64,000 nt of DNA from the NCBI RefSeq assembly GCF_964275005.1, contig NC_092701.1, positions 10,845,453 to 10,909,452 of the forward strand. The letters run 5' to 3'. The DNA is from Diadema setosum. Its lineage: Eukaryota; Echinodermata; Echinoidea; Diadematoida; Diadematidae. Below are positions 10,924 to 19,957 of the stretch, piece by piece; position 1 is the stretch's first letter; every line of letters begins with the position of its first letter. Under the pieces are notes generated by a model. That model saw nothing but the letters and a program-made list of their open reading frames with translations. It was not told the origin of the DNA and did no database searches. Both the position numbers and the translations under genes were made by a program.

Positions 10924-13900
10924 TATATATAATTACACCAACACTTGAGCATAACAACAAACAAGCAAGCAAACAAACAAATAAACAACTTAAGATTTAA
11001 TCTCATAACTGCTTTGAATATTTCATGTTCCGTCTGTATACTTCTTTTCAGAATTATCTCTCGCTTCCCGCTTCACAACTAGGAAATAAACGATGTCAAA
11101 CTATAATAAGAATTAAACTTATTGTCTTGCTCTGAATATAAAATTCATTATTCCAAAAGTTCGTTTATCCGTGAATACAACAGGCTCGATACTACAGTAC
11201 TCCGAAGGTTTGCTAATCCGACAATAAACGCACCTATCCAATCACAAACATTCGTGCATTTTCGGATTATGAATCATAATTTGACTATCACATTTACGAA
11301 CATCTATTTTTCGTGTAGGGAAGTCGCGTGTATATCTGAATGTTTCATTTTCGTACTAACGAACCTTATGGGTGCATGGGTACAACGATCATGACCCTCA
11401 ACCCCCCACCCCCCCCCCCAAAAAAAAAAAAGAAAGAAAGAAAGAAAGAGCCAAGTCAAACTAAGAATCAGTCTGAATTAGTCGCTTTGAAAATTCCACG
11501 TACCGTCTGAATTATCTCTCTGTCCAATACAGAAATAAACGATATCAAACTAAGAATTAAACGTATTGTCTTGTTTTTAATATATATATTTTTTTTTTTT
11601 GCTTTTCTGGGGCCCGTTGCATAAAACTTACCATTGAATTTCAATGGTAACTACCGTCAAAATTAGGCATCACAGCCAATCAGCATCAAGGATTATAAAA
11701 TTTACCGCTGATTTGAAGACTTACCGCTAGAAAGGAGCGGTAAGTCCAGCGGTAAGGGTTTTATGCAACAGGGCCCTGATTCAATAAAAAAAAACGGGCA
11801 ATATAACGCGCAATTGCTGAAGAAAGACAAAATATTTAATGACCAAATAACGGCGAACAAATCCTTCTAATTTCTTTTTTCCTCTTTTTGGGGGTTAATT
11901 TTCTTTCTATACTCAAATGGATTTTACGTACACGCAATTTTAGTGAAACCATTTTCTTTTTGGTCGGCATTCTACGATAAGGTTCCTGTGGGTTCCTGTG
12001 GGTTCACCCTCGCCAAAATTGCGTGATTTCTCTTAAATACTATGAACCCGAATGATCTCTGATTGGTAATTTAGTCTATTTCATGATCAACAGTTGTTTA
12101 TTTTCTGCTTGTAAAAAACAAAACAAAACACGTGAACTACTACATCGTATAACATCTCTGTTTCGTTCAGCCGAGCGAGCCATGCCATAGCAATGGCGAC
12201 GCACATACGGCGCACTCGCCTTTCCCATACGTGCACATTCCCTGGTTACATGCAGCCCGCATATACCACCATGTGATGTATCAAGTGACTTTCACTAAAT
12301 GCAGTGAATAATCTGCTAACGGTGCCGTACTTACAGCTAGGGTAAGGGAAACTAAAACTTTTACAAATTGCTTCAATGAAAACGGCATCGATATATGTAT
12401 ACATGTTACCATTTTTAATATTATTATGTGTATCAGGTGAATTCCACGCCTGTCTACTGTTCTCATTCCCGACCGCTGTGCTACTTGTTGAGTCTAATCT
12501 TGCAGTGATTCACGTGTGTACTGTATTCCATGTGCGCCTTGGATCACGGACGCTTCTAACGAAATTTGGACGAAACTGCCGAGCTCCGAACACGCATTTT
12601 CCGAACGAGCAACGCATTTGCCGAACGGAATTGAGCGGGCGGTCGTGCGTGAAATGCGGTCGTGCGTGAAATGCGTCCACAAAGCGTCCACAAAGCGTCA
12701 GAATCGTTGCTAATGGATCGATAACGAAATTTCGTCCAAATTTCGTCCAGATTTCGTTGCTACTCGATCGATAACGAACTTTCGTTGGAAAACGAAATTG
12801 ACGGAGGCGTTTCTTATTGCGCGTACTGTATGTACATGTATGGAGAGAGCAAGCACAAGATTATAGACAAGTTCTAATCAAGTGCTATATGCTCAGTCAG
12901 AGCACATAAGTCATGTGACCATACTCATCTCCGACCCCAGCCAATTCTTTTGACTCTACCTCTCCTTTTGGCTACTGGCAATGAAATACCACGAAGTTGA
13001 GATTTCTAATTTCCTGTGATGTTGTACACTGTATCAAAATATTTTCCAAACAAGGCCTACAAAAACTGTTCCTGTACACAGTCTATTCATGAATATGTGA
13101 CCGTGCATCACAAAACCAACAAAAAGCTGCACCCCTTGATTTTACAATTGTACGTGAGGACTCAGAAAAGGTGAAACGGGTCAACCATGTCAATTTTGAG
13201 TTTTCCATTTTGTCTATAAGAGCTATCCTTCCTCTATATTATTTTATTTAGTTTATGATCATAAAATGAATGGGAAAGTGAGTTTACAGCAGTTTTTCTA
13301 CGACCCATTTTTGGTAGAGTAGTGTGATCAGATATGTCTTCGAGGCCCCTTTTCATTTCTTGAAAATCCTTTGCACACTCTTCGCTTTCAACTCTAATAA
13401 CTTTTGAAAGGATAATGCTACTGCTTTGAAAAGCAACTTTCATCATGGACAGAATGTGTTGATAGAGCATGTTCAATTTAAGCTTAATCTGATAACCCCT
13501 TCATTGCTGTTGCTATGGTGGTTTACATCCTGTTTTTTGTCCCATTCATCGCACACGTAGCATGGCTTAGTAAAGATTAAGCATGTGAATAGACCCTGTA
13601 CTTTAGAGCCTCTTTTCTCTGTATATACTTTTTCAGCGAGTGTGTTTTCTTTCCAATATTCAGATAGGTAAGGAGAGTCCACCTGCACAGAGTAATACAT
13701 CATTTTGAAGCTTAGAGTCTGTTCTTTCAGAATCTGCTCGTAACTACAAATCCTTGTCTGACGACTTTTTGTTGGTTTTGTGGTGCAGGGTCACAAATTT
13801 TCAAAATGAAGTCTAGGTGGATGGAACAGAAATCGTGCACATGGCATTCACTCACCATCTTGTGAGGGCATCCTCCACAGCATTGGTCAGGGCGTGGCCG

Positions 13901-16900
13901 AGATGTAGGGAGCCCGTCACGTTTGGTGGCGGGATGCAGATCATGAACAGGTCTTCCTGCTTCAGATTGGAGAGATCCCGTCCCTGCAAACCATAATTTA
14001 ATGGCACATCTGATAATTGAAACAATTCTTATAATCTGAACTTCAAAGTTTCACATAATGAAAGCGAGGGGAGTCAACTTCAATAATTTCAAAGAATGAA
14101 AGGGAGAATAAAGAGATGAAAATAAAGAGAATGAAGTAGCTAGCCTATAATATCTACCTCAGTGGGCTGAAAAGTTCAACAGCTTGCAAATGACAATTGG
14201 CTATAGGGTACGTATTTATCCTTTAGTTTCAGGAGCTCAGGATATTCTCTACAAGAGCACCACTTCAGCTGCCAAAGAAAAGTCTTCCGAACTCGAATCC
14301 AATGTATGCTGTAGCATGAGGAATGTTCGCGTGCATTTTAATTTTGCGAATTTCACGAGCCAAGTTTTTCTCAATTTAAAAGCACGCTAAAGATCTTTTC
14401 TATACTATATGCACTGAATGTTAGAAGCAACTTGTGAAAATTTCATGCTGCGAATAAAGCCGTGGCTCCCAATCGCAAAAATTTTGCAGCGAAAATATTG
14501 TGATCTACAGTATACAAACTTAGTCATCATCAAGTGTCTGTTAATACACTCGCATGAATGAATAACAATCATTGAAAACATTTTTTATACTTCCAGCAAA
14601 AAATTCTGATGAAACAGTCATCATTATTGATGTCAAAATTAAAAAAATTAACATATACTCTTAAATGAACATTTCCGATCACCTTCTCATCTCTTGGTTT
14701 TACAATAACAAAAGAAAACATGTACAATATTTATGTCGAAATTACATCCTTCACAAAAGAAGTTGTCGTGTGCCTAGCATAATGACACAAATGCATGCAA
14801 TTCAAGGAAGTTGTGCCCGGCAGAACAACATGATCACATGCAACTACCGATGCAAGGCATAAGTTTTACAATGTACTTTACACGCATTGCATGCATTCGT
14901 GTCGTTCTGCTAGGCACACCTTCCTTCAATCGCATGCGTCCATGTCATTCTGCCGGGCACACAAGTCATAGCCACAATCTCATCTGTTCTCTCCCATGTA
15001 CTTTAACACAAACTAACAAAAAGAATACAGAGTCTAACAATTTGTCAGTTTGCCTAATAGACATGCTTGAATCGTGGAGCAAAACATTATCTGTCAGGGC
15101 CAAAAGGACTCAGAAGGGCAAGAAGGTGCCCATCATCGTCTGTATGAATGCAACAGCTGTCAGGCAAGAGTCCGTCTACACTCACTCCATATTCAGGCTT
15201 GAAAAACCCTTCTTTCTCCCACCACGCATACCAAGCTGCTTCCACGTACACTGGGCTGTAGGCATTGGGCATTGCACCGCTGACATCTAGGGGGTCAAGA
15301 AAAAGTATTATAAATATAGAAATCCATAAATATCCCAACTATGTATCTCCATATCAAAAGTTTATAATATGACTGCAAGTATATCACCACCACACAAACA
15401 ACAATATCTTGAGAACATTGGATATCAATTACTGACCATTCAAATTGGTCAAACAAACTGATGCTTTCCTTTGGAGAAGAAATTAATATATTAAAGTATT
15501 AAAGTATCTCCAGCAACCTTCATTTTGATATTGAGAATATAAAAGAATCTGACACATTGTGAACAATCCCAGGCAAATAGATACATACAAATACAGGAAA
15601 AGAGTGAAGGACTACCTGGTATATCATTCTGAATACTTCATGATATTGGCACTACACATTTCACAGCTCACAGTTTTCTATATAAATTATAAAATATCCC
15701 AGGAACTGTATACAAATGTATCTTACCCTGTAAAACATGCAAAATGAGACACATATGACACTGAAAGATTAAAGCATTCGAAGATCAAGCACCAAGCCTT
15801 TCTTATTGTGGTTGCTGTTTGTTTGTTTTTGTACCACATAACCTCTGCATTCAGAACATGTACCTTTCTTTTCCCCAGGTGCCGTGTTCTTGTCATACGT
15901 TATTGCTGCTTTTTCCTCCTTTTTCTTTCCTTTCTTTCCCTGTGAACGGAAAAACAAAAACAAACACAAAACATGTGTAGACATTCATGTACTGTATTTC
16001 TGTGTGAGTTTGATAAACGGAAACAAATTTGTACGGGCGCCTTTACAGCAAAGGCAATCCATATGAAAAGTTTGGCCACCCCATTAACTTTCACGAAGAA
16101 CAAAAAGGGTCCCCTCGCTTGCTAAATTCCAATGCAGACTCTATCGTGCCAGGGTCGGTAGGAATATGAAAGTACCAGCCATATGAAGGTGCAATTCAGA
16201 CTGGTATAGCGGTGGAAGCTTGACCAAATCGCATGTAGAAAGAGAGGGGCAAATTGAATTGAAGGCACATCTGTTTTCAGGCAACACTTCTTATTAACCC
16301 GTTGAGGACAGTTTGATTTTGCTACAACATGCATTTCCCATAGACACCTGCCCTAGTATACTCGGGACTCGTCCTCAACGGGTCAATAGAAACCACAAAT
16401 TCATGCAATGACCGTAAAGGTAAGGTGATGATGTCATATCATTGTAAGTCTTCCATCAACCTATGCACAGATCTTCATTGAATTCACATTTTCATTTCAA
16501 GATTTTTTTTTTCTCACATTTCAACCATTCTGTTGATGTAATTTTACTTTTGTTAAAGTCAAAATGAACATTGTGTGAAAATGTACTTCAAAGTTCATTG
16601 TTTTGCAGAGAAATACATCCTTCACAAGGTGGAGGTGATGTGCGACTGGTGCTAGTGTGAATGCACTTCACATCTGAGGCAGATAGAAATGTTTGTAGCT
16701 CTAGGGTAACATCAGACACAGACGTCTTTACTGGGGTAAACATGTTTTTCTCTTTTTCTCTTATTCCTTTTACGTAGCAAACAATATTCCTATTTACAAA
16801 GTGGGAGCACATGTTTACTTCATAACTTTATTTTACAAGACTATCAAATTCAACAGAGGAATAGTAATGAAAAGGAAGTGAGCAAATTTGGCCATACTCA

Positions 16901-18244
16901 AAGCAGATTTAAGGATTGCAAACATACAAATTTGTATGACACTCAGCTCAACATACTACACAGTTTCCCATTACAGACCACCTCCCCCCCCCCCCCATAA
17001 AAAAGATGTAAATAATCAATGTTTCATTTTCATTTTCTAACTGTCTCTCTTCTCCATTCACCATGGCTATACATGTTACATATGCATGCTTATTTAGGGT
17101 TTCATGACATTACACAACAAACAGAGACAGGGGTGTGCTGTGTACAGTGCAGGGACAGGGTTGGGTTTGTAGCAGCTCGACTTTTCTCTGTTTCTCTCTC
17201 CTCCACAATCTCTCTCTCTCTGCTCCGATCTCTCCGTCTTTCCCGCTCTATCTCCTCCTCTCTCTGTGGGTCAATGATCCTCTACGCTGGTTCTCCTCAA
17301 ACAATCATTTTCTCTATCATGTACTATTTAGGCAAACTCTCTATTGATGATTTGCGAGCATCTGCTCGCCAGTGTGTCTGTTATGATGGACTCAATTCCT
17401 ATAGTATTCTAAGCGGAACAAATTCTCTCCCACCCGACGTCCACTTGTCTTGTTAGGCTGCCGCTGTAATGTGCATACTGTAAATAAGGCCACCCATAAA
17501 TAATCTCAAAACAAGGTAATCGCTTGTCAACACTGACCACTACTTTGTAACCTTCTTTAACCCCCTTGTTTCACTGTCTGATACCAGAGAGATGAGTCAC
17601 CTCTCTGCTGATATAGAATGTATAGGTCTAAATTTATGTATAAATAGCAACTGTTCTTTGTGTGAAGATCAGAGAGTGTATCAGAATTTCATCATCAGTA
17701 CTTGCTCTGACAACTTGCCTCGGTGCAGAGCCTCTAAAAACCTCCTATCTACAATGTACGCCCACAGTGCCTGATGTCTCATTTTTCTATATAGACCTAT
17801 TCGACTTCAATAAGTGAGTAGGTGTTGTTGTGGAGTGTATACTTCCACCTGTGCAATACGAACAATACAATGTACACAAACACACACACCTACCCTCATA
17901 TTATAACTTGGCTCAAAAAGGTTTACTTTTAACCATTAGCTGATCACTGATTAGTAGACCTAGCCTAGTTTCTCCCCTCCTGAGCAATTACTAGCGTTAA
18001 AGGTAAGCTTTAGCTCCAATACCTCTCCACCTTTGTTCTCTTGCTGGGCCTGCTTTTCCTGTTTCTTTTTGAACTTGTCTAATTTCGCCTGCTTTTGGGC
18101 CTCTTTCTTCAGTTGAGCAGCTGTTTTCTGCACCGGCTGGTCACCACCACTGTTAGCCGTATCTACGGGGTTACCATTTCCATCCGTTCCCGCTGAGGCT
18201 GACGGGTCTCCAACCTTGGGCGTGACTTCTGATTGCTCTGCCAT
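529..18244 (-). CDS. VARS1: Cytosolic valyl-tRNA synthetase, N-terminal 394 codons (gene runs off the window start)
   Basis: Class I aminoacyl-tRNA synthetase that charges tRNA-Val with valine in the cytosol and edits mischarged threonine. Eight coding exons in transcript order are 18023-18244, 15864-15939, 15186-15286, 13856-13983, 4315-4479, 3278-3479, 1480-1588 and 529-708. All have AG/GT borders and the phases are continuous. Residues 1-99 are a lysine-rich linker containing [15 protein letters not shown] and [13 protein letters not shown], which are hallmarks of eukaryotic cytosolic ValRS. The catalytic core follows with [21 protein letters not shown], then the class I signature HLGH at about residues 160-163. 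[12 protein letters not shown] and [17 protein letters not shown] come next. The CP1 editing domain opens with [20 protein letters not shown] and includes the editing-site motif [11 protein letters not shown] (about 341-351). The KMSKS half and anticodon domain lie outside the window. No GST-like N-terminal domain precedes the linker, unlike in vertebrates. Identification is very secure; the start codon is well supported. Confidence 0.96.
709..1479. other. VARS1 intron 7
   Basis: Contains the TA-flanked MITE at 776-981. The part around 1225-1310 has words (CCCGGCATGAAACTTTTGCG) resembling the family at 39790-39860. Nothing coding was seen. Confidence 0.6.
776..981. mobile_element. TA-flanked MITE, family CTGTAAAAGTGG, copy 1
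   Basis: The ends are CTGTAAAGTGGAAATTTTC and its inverse ending CCACTTTTACAG. The element is flanked by TA on both sides (774-775 and 982-983), as for Tc1/mariner-type insertion. It is 206 bp with no coding capacity. A second copy lies at 5057-5240. Confidence 0.8.
1480..1588 (-). CDS. VARS1: VARS1 coding exon 7 (start of CP1 editing domain)
   Basis: A 109-nt exon with acceptor AATTAG and donor GTAGGT. It encodes [20 protein letters not shown] followed by [16 protein letters not shown]. It matches the start of the ValRS editing domain (human VDKKELTGRTLLSVPGY). It ends in phase 1. Confidence 0.93.
1589..3277. other. VARS1 intron 6
   Basis: Holds the repeat at 1806-2552, an A-run near 1716 and a C-run at about 3075-3089. 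The remainder (2553-3277) shows no gene. Confidence 0.6.
1806..2552. repeat. Intronic repeat with DR1-bearing tandem modules and GGACGGAC tail
   Basis: Starts TGTCCCCGCCG and ends with the inverse CGGCGGGGACA. Inside are four tandem modules of roughly 150-190 bp. Each begins with AGGTCAAAGGTCA-type words and continues with AGAAGTTTTGAAGCCCTCAC and ATCGGGTTAGAAATGGC. A (GACG/GACA)n stretch precedes the right end. Architecture resembles the repeat at 35412-36739. The class is unknown. Confidence 0.75.
3278..3479 (-). CDS. VARS1: VARS1 coding exon 6
   Basis: A 202-nt exon with acceptor TGGCAG and donor GTATTG. It encodes [29 protein letters not shown] and [17 protein letters not shown]. The last segment is the conserved link into the CP1 editing insertion. 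It ends in phase 0. Confidence 0.95.
3480..4314. other. VARS1 intron 5
   Basis: AT-rich with a short A/C block near 3745, a G-run at 4200-4211 and a (TAA)n stretch near 4273. No gene or clear mobile element was recognised. Confidence 0.6.
4315..4479 (-). CDS. VARS1: VARS1 coding exon 5
   Basis: A 165-nt exon with acceptor CCACAG and donor GTGAGT, phase 2 on both sides. It encodes [40 protein letters not shown] and a WKWKNE end. [10 protein letters not shown] is a conserved part of the synthetase active-site region. Confidence 0.95.
5057..5240. mobile_element. TA-flanked MITE, family CTGTAAAAGTGG, copy 2
   Basis: Ends CTGTAAAAGTGGAAATTTTC and the inverse GAAAATATCCACTTTTACAG, flanked by TA (5055-5056 and 5241-5242). 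It is 184 bp and shares the internal words TTTGCTTGC, TATGTTCC and GTCTTGAT with the copy at 776-981. It sits 30 bp left of the large transposon. Confidence 0.8.
5370..5505. repeat. Subterminal short-repeat array (left end of the 7.56-kb element)
   Basis: Repeated words AACGCTTT(C), GAATTCAACGAATTCAACGA and TTTCAACGC follow each other with about 9-bp spacing. The frame through it gives [11 protein letters not shown], which is a by-product of the repeat and not a protein. Confidence 0.7.
6050..6178 (+). CDS. Short acidic ORF inside the transposon, possible transposase N-terminal exon
   Basis: The ATG at 6050 opens 42 codons, [20 protein letters not shown] then [20 protein letters not shown] and TI, ending TAG at 6176-6178. 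Runs of D and E with a DFEGF core resemble the acidic N-termini of some animal DDE transposases, such as piggyBac-like proteins. The piggyBac TTAA site is absent here, so kinship is uncertain. No following catalytic exon was found. It could be a chance ORF. Confidence 0.25.
7108..7181. repeat. 37-bp perfect tandem duplication
   Basis: Two adjacent copies of a 37-bp unit starting TGGTTTACTGCTACC and ending CTCTGAAGAAA. The copies look identical, so the duplication is recent relative to the host element. Confidence 0.9.
7796..8240. repeat. C/T-rich block ending in a CTGACGA...CGAAAGC motif
   Basis: A pyrimidine-rich stretch with a C-run near 7840 is followed at 8176-8202 by CTGACGAAGGTT, a 7-nt loop, then AATCGAAA. 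This conserved-looking tail resembles 3' flanks of some Penelope-like or other non-LTR retroelements. No reverse transcriptase frame was seen. Confidence 0.3.
9549..9693. mobile_element. Short element, CAG...GGATCCAG family, copy 1 (nested in the large transposon)
   Basis: Ends CAGTGGCAGATCCAGAGGGG and the inverse CTGGATCCGCCCCTG. It is 145 bp without coding capacity. Copies 2 and 3 are at 20753-20907 and 51373-51680. A clean target duplication was not seen for this copy. Confidence 0.7.
10020..11400. repeat. Three degenerate tandem units inside the large transposon
   Basis: The words AAGTTCGTT(T/C)ATCCG and TCCGAAGGTTTGCTAATC recur near 10123, 10679 and 11158. CCCGAATAAAATAATGACTA recurs at about 10070 and 10626, giving a period near 550 bp that shortens in the third unit. 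A-runs and C-runs and an (AAT)n tract (10277-10316) punctuate the units. Confidence 0.7.
11610..11776. mobile_element. GGGCCC(T)GTTGCATAAAA foldback MITE
   Basis: A 167-bp element with ends GGGCCCGTTGCATAAAA and the inverse TTTTATGCAACAGGGCCC. Inner arms repeat ACTTACC/GGTAAG words (TTACCATTG, TTACCGCT, GCGGTAAG). It is nested inside the 7.56-kb transposon. This end sequence is common in marine invertebrate MITEs. Confidence 0.8.
13096..13795. mobile_element. TGTGACC-ended TIR element, copy A (700 bp)
   Basis: The left end TGTGACCGTGCATCACAAAA and CCAACAAAAAG is matched inversely at the right end (CTTTTTGTTGG, TTTTGTGGTGCAGGGTCACA). The TIR is about 31 bp with two mismatches. A shorter relative is at 34477-34833. 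No target duplication was evident and there is no coding potential. Confidence 0.75.
13856..13983 (-). CDS. VARS1: VARS1 coding exon 4 (HIGH motif)
   Basis: A 128-nt exon with acceptor TTTGCAG and donor GTGAGT. It encodes [20 protein letters not shown] and [16 protein letters not shown] is the class I HIGH signature that binds ATP. No long open frame marks this exon; it was found by motif and phase. Confidence 0.95.
14319..14512. mobile_element. GGAATGTTCGCGTGC MITE, copy 1
   Basis: A roughly 194-bp element shared with 49374-49583. Shared words include AGGAATGTTCGCGTGC, TTTTAATTT, AAAATTTCATGC, GCGAA and a right end GCGAAAATAT(T/C)GTG. TACAGTA closes the right side. It is non-coding. Confidence 0.65.
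14768..14962. mobile_element. Foldback element with duplicated GTGCC(T/C)(A/G)GCA arms
   Basis: Each half carries two related words, GTGTGCCTAGCA and TGTGCCCGGCAGAA, each followed by GACAC/CATG and AATGCATGCAA-like tracts. The halves are inverse to each other around position 14865. The result is a nested hairpin of about 195 bp. Confidence 0.65.
15186..15286 (-). CDS. VARS1: VARS1 coding exon 3 (start of Rossmann core)
   Basis: A 101-nt exon with acceptor CCCTAG and donor GTGAGT. It encodes [20 protein letters not shown] and continues to FFKPEYG. This is the highly conserved entry into the ValRS catalytic core (human: [20 protein letters not shown]). It ends in phase 0. Confidence 0.95.
15287..15863. 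other. VARS1 intron 2
   Basis: AT-rich with no gene or clear repeat seen. Confidence 0.6.
15864..15939 (-). CDS. VARS1: VARS1 coding exon 2 (Lys-rich linker)
   Basis: A 76-nt exon between a CACAG acceptor and a GTACAT donor. It encodes [18 protein letters not shown] and then TAPGEKK, ending in phase 1. ITYD...PPGEKK is conserved just before the ValRS core, and the lysine run probably aids tRNA binding. Confidence 0.9.
15940..18022. other. VARS1 intron 1
   Basis: Contains the hairpin MITE 16294-16386, a C-run near 16984-16996 and a CT-rich block at 17160-17280. No gene was seen. Confidence 0.6.
16294..16386. mobile_element. TTAACCCGTTGAGGAC hairpin MITE, copy 1
   Basis: A 93-bp hairpin with ends TTAACCCGTTGAGGACAG and GTCCTCAACGGGTCAA. 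A second copy at 33990-34091 shares the loop words TGATTTTGCTA, CATTTCCCAT and AGTATACT. Confidence 0.75.
18023..18244 (-). CDS. VARS1: VARS1 coding exon 1 (start codon, Lys/Gln-rich linker)
   Basis: This exon encodes residues 1-74 beginning [10 protein letters not shown] and ending QENKGGE, then the donor GTATTG. The ATG is at 18244-18242. A splice acceptor (CTGCAG) lies only 10 nt upstream, so the 5' leader is split by an intron. The encoded segment is charged, probably disordered, and matches the linker that follows the GST domain in vertebrate ValRS. Confidence 0.9.
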
Positions 18245-18380
18245 TTGACACAATCTGCAGCAAATGAGGAACCACAAGTAGAAAAAAAAATCCGTGTATT
18301 ATGGGATTCCGAATGTAATTTGAGACTGATATAGACTTACAGGTCCCATTCAAGCTTAGAATGTGAGAACCTCTACTTAC

Positions 18381-18420
18381 TTTTTGGTCACGGTCGAACG
18401 AGAAGTTGCGTCAGCCTGAA
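18381..18420 (-). promoter_or_regulatory. VARS1: Probable VARS1 5' non-coding exon and start region
   Basis: On the minus strand a strong donor (CAAAAA then GTAAGT) ends at 18381. It can splice to the CTGCAG acceptor 10 nt before the VARS1 ATG. A second donor-like GAAAGTAAGTAAA and a TTTCAG acceptor lie just upstream, so the exact first exon is unsure. No TATA box was seen. The leader has no obvious TOP tract. Confidence 0.35.
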
Positions 18421-19957
18421 ATGGACAACGTGTGTGAAGCAAAGTTGCCAATTTGAATAATAGTGATCGAGATTTACTTACTTTCAGTAAGTCTTTGGTT
18501 TGCTGTTGTCTTGGTCATTACGATTTTTTGTTTAAATCGTTTTTAATTGCAGATGCATGCTCGTCTGGTAAAACTCTCATCATTTTATACTAATTTTATG
18601 TGTGTCGTACTCTATTCTTAAAAATGATGAAACAGAAAGAGTTTACTGACAAAAAGATTAATGACCTAGCTATTGACACTGAAAGATAAAGAAAAAAATA
18701 GAATCTAAGTAGAAAACAAAAAAACTACAGCTGCATCAAAAACAAGAGGAATGACGCAATTACCAAACAGCATGCAAAAATAGAACCGATGGTATCGGTC
18801 AGCTGAATGGGTACACTGTGTGAGCATTTTTTATTATTATTACAAATATATTGCATTACCGGGCATTGAAAGTTCGTACAATGTATTTTCAAACATAGGC
18901 CCTAGGCTTTAATGAGGGTTGCCCTTTTTAAAAAAAAAACGGTTTCCCTATCCATCTACTTGTCTACATGCAGCCATCCTCATCGTTCATTCCCCTCATT
19001 ACTTTCCTTCTTAACATGAGTAACACATTCTCTCTCAACCATGCCTCATTTAAAAAGTAAAAAAAAAAAAAAAAAAACTGCTCGGTGTATATAGCGTTTC
19101 TAGACGTAGTCGTATATTCTCTTTAGGTTTATCATAGCACTCACAGAAATGACATACATGCAAATACAGATGTTTCATTACTGCTGGTTGAATGTTGATA
19201 ACATCAAATGCAATATTTGGTACCCTGGGGTACCAAATGAAAATTCGCCATTTTGTTGAATTAATTATTTTTTTTTTTCAGCGCTGTACCCTGGCTTACC
19301 AAAAAATGTGTCAAAATATTTTTTAGTATTATTATGCACAAAAATGTTTTCTTATTTGTGATTATGCAACAATTAATGCATGCAAGTGTACTTCGAAAAA
19401 CACCTATGGTGCTAGTTCATTGCTACGACTTTGCCGTATCCGAATTCGGAATCGGCGTATCTGAATTCGGATACGCATTATAAAATAATGGGCATGAGAT
19501 GGCGCTGTACAACGCGGTACCCCGGGTTACAACGGTACCCCGGTGTACGGCGTGCCGAATCATTTACAAACATACAGGTCTGAATTCATAGGTAAAGAGG
19601 GAGGGAGAGAACAAAGATTTTTCATAATTGTGGACCATTATTGGTGAGATGCACATAATATTATGAAGATTTTTTGGTCAAAAAATGCCCCATTTTTATT
19701 CTATATTCTCTATCAGGTATATCATAAAACAAGCAATTAATTGTAACTTATAAGGTGGGTGGATTGACGTAAATGACAGTGATAGAAAATAATCAGAATG
19801 AAGATTAATCTATATGTCACACCCAACATCCAAGTTCTTGATGATTGATATGTGCACATAAATATCTGATTTTTTTTTTTCATAGATGAGTAACCTTTTA
19901 TCCCCCCCCCCCCCCCCCGTAACCTTTAAGTAAAGGTTTCCCACTTTTAATCCTTAA

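Larger units (their letters stand above)
5273..12828. mobile_element. 7.56-kb DNA transposon with CAGTACGCGCAATA ends and TA target site
   Basis: The two ends match in inverse orientation over about 23 bp (CAGTACGCGCAATA, then AAACGCC). TA flanks both sides (5271-5272 and 12829-12830). Both subterminal regions are dense in short direct repeats: AACGCTTT and TTTCGTCC words on the left, and TTTCGTCC, AAAGCGTC and GTGCGTGAAATGCG on the right. These are the usual look of transposase-binding arrays. No full transposase frame was found. A short acidic ORF (6050-6178) and a direct repeat (7108-7181) lie inside, and two small elements are nested in it. It is probably non-autonomous or decayed. The superfamily is unsure; TA plus CAGT suggests Tc1/mariner-like or Mirage/CMC-like ends. 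Confidence 0.75.
4480..13855. other. VARS1 intron 4 (9.4 kb)
   Basis: The largest VARS1 intron. In order it contains the MITE 5057-5240, the 7.56-kb transposon 5273-12828 with two smaller elements nested inside it, and the TGTGACC-ended element 13096-13795. The 4480-5056 part shows nothing recognisable. Confidence 0.7.
13984..15185. other. VARS1 intron 3
   Basis: Holds the MITE 14319-14512 and the foldback 14768-14962. Other parts are AT-rich with no gene seen. Confidence 0.6.

Noticed and set aside
14811-15290. Plus-strand 159-codon frame
   Set aside because: It runs through the foldback 14768-14962 and antisense across VARS1 exon 3, so it is a chance frame.
529-18244. Assignment to mitochondrial ValRS (VARS2)
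   Set aside because: The [10 protein letters not shown] and ITYD...PGEKK linker is typical of the cytosolic enzyme, and no targeting presequence is seen.
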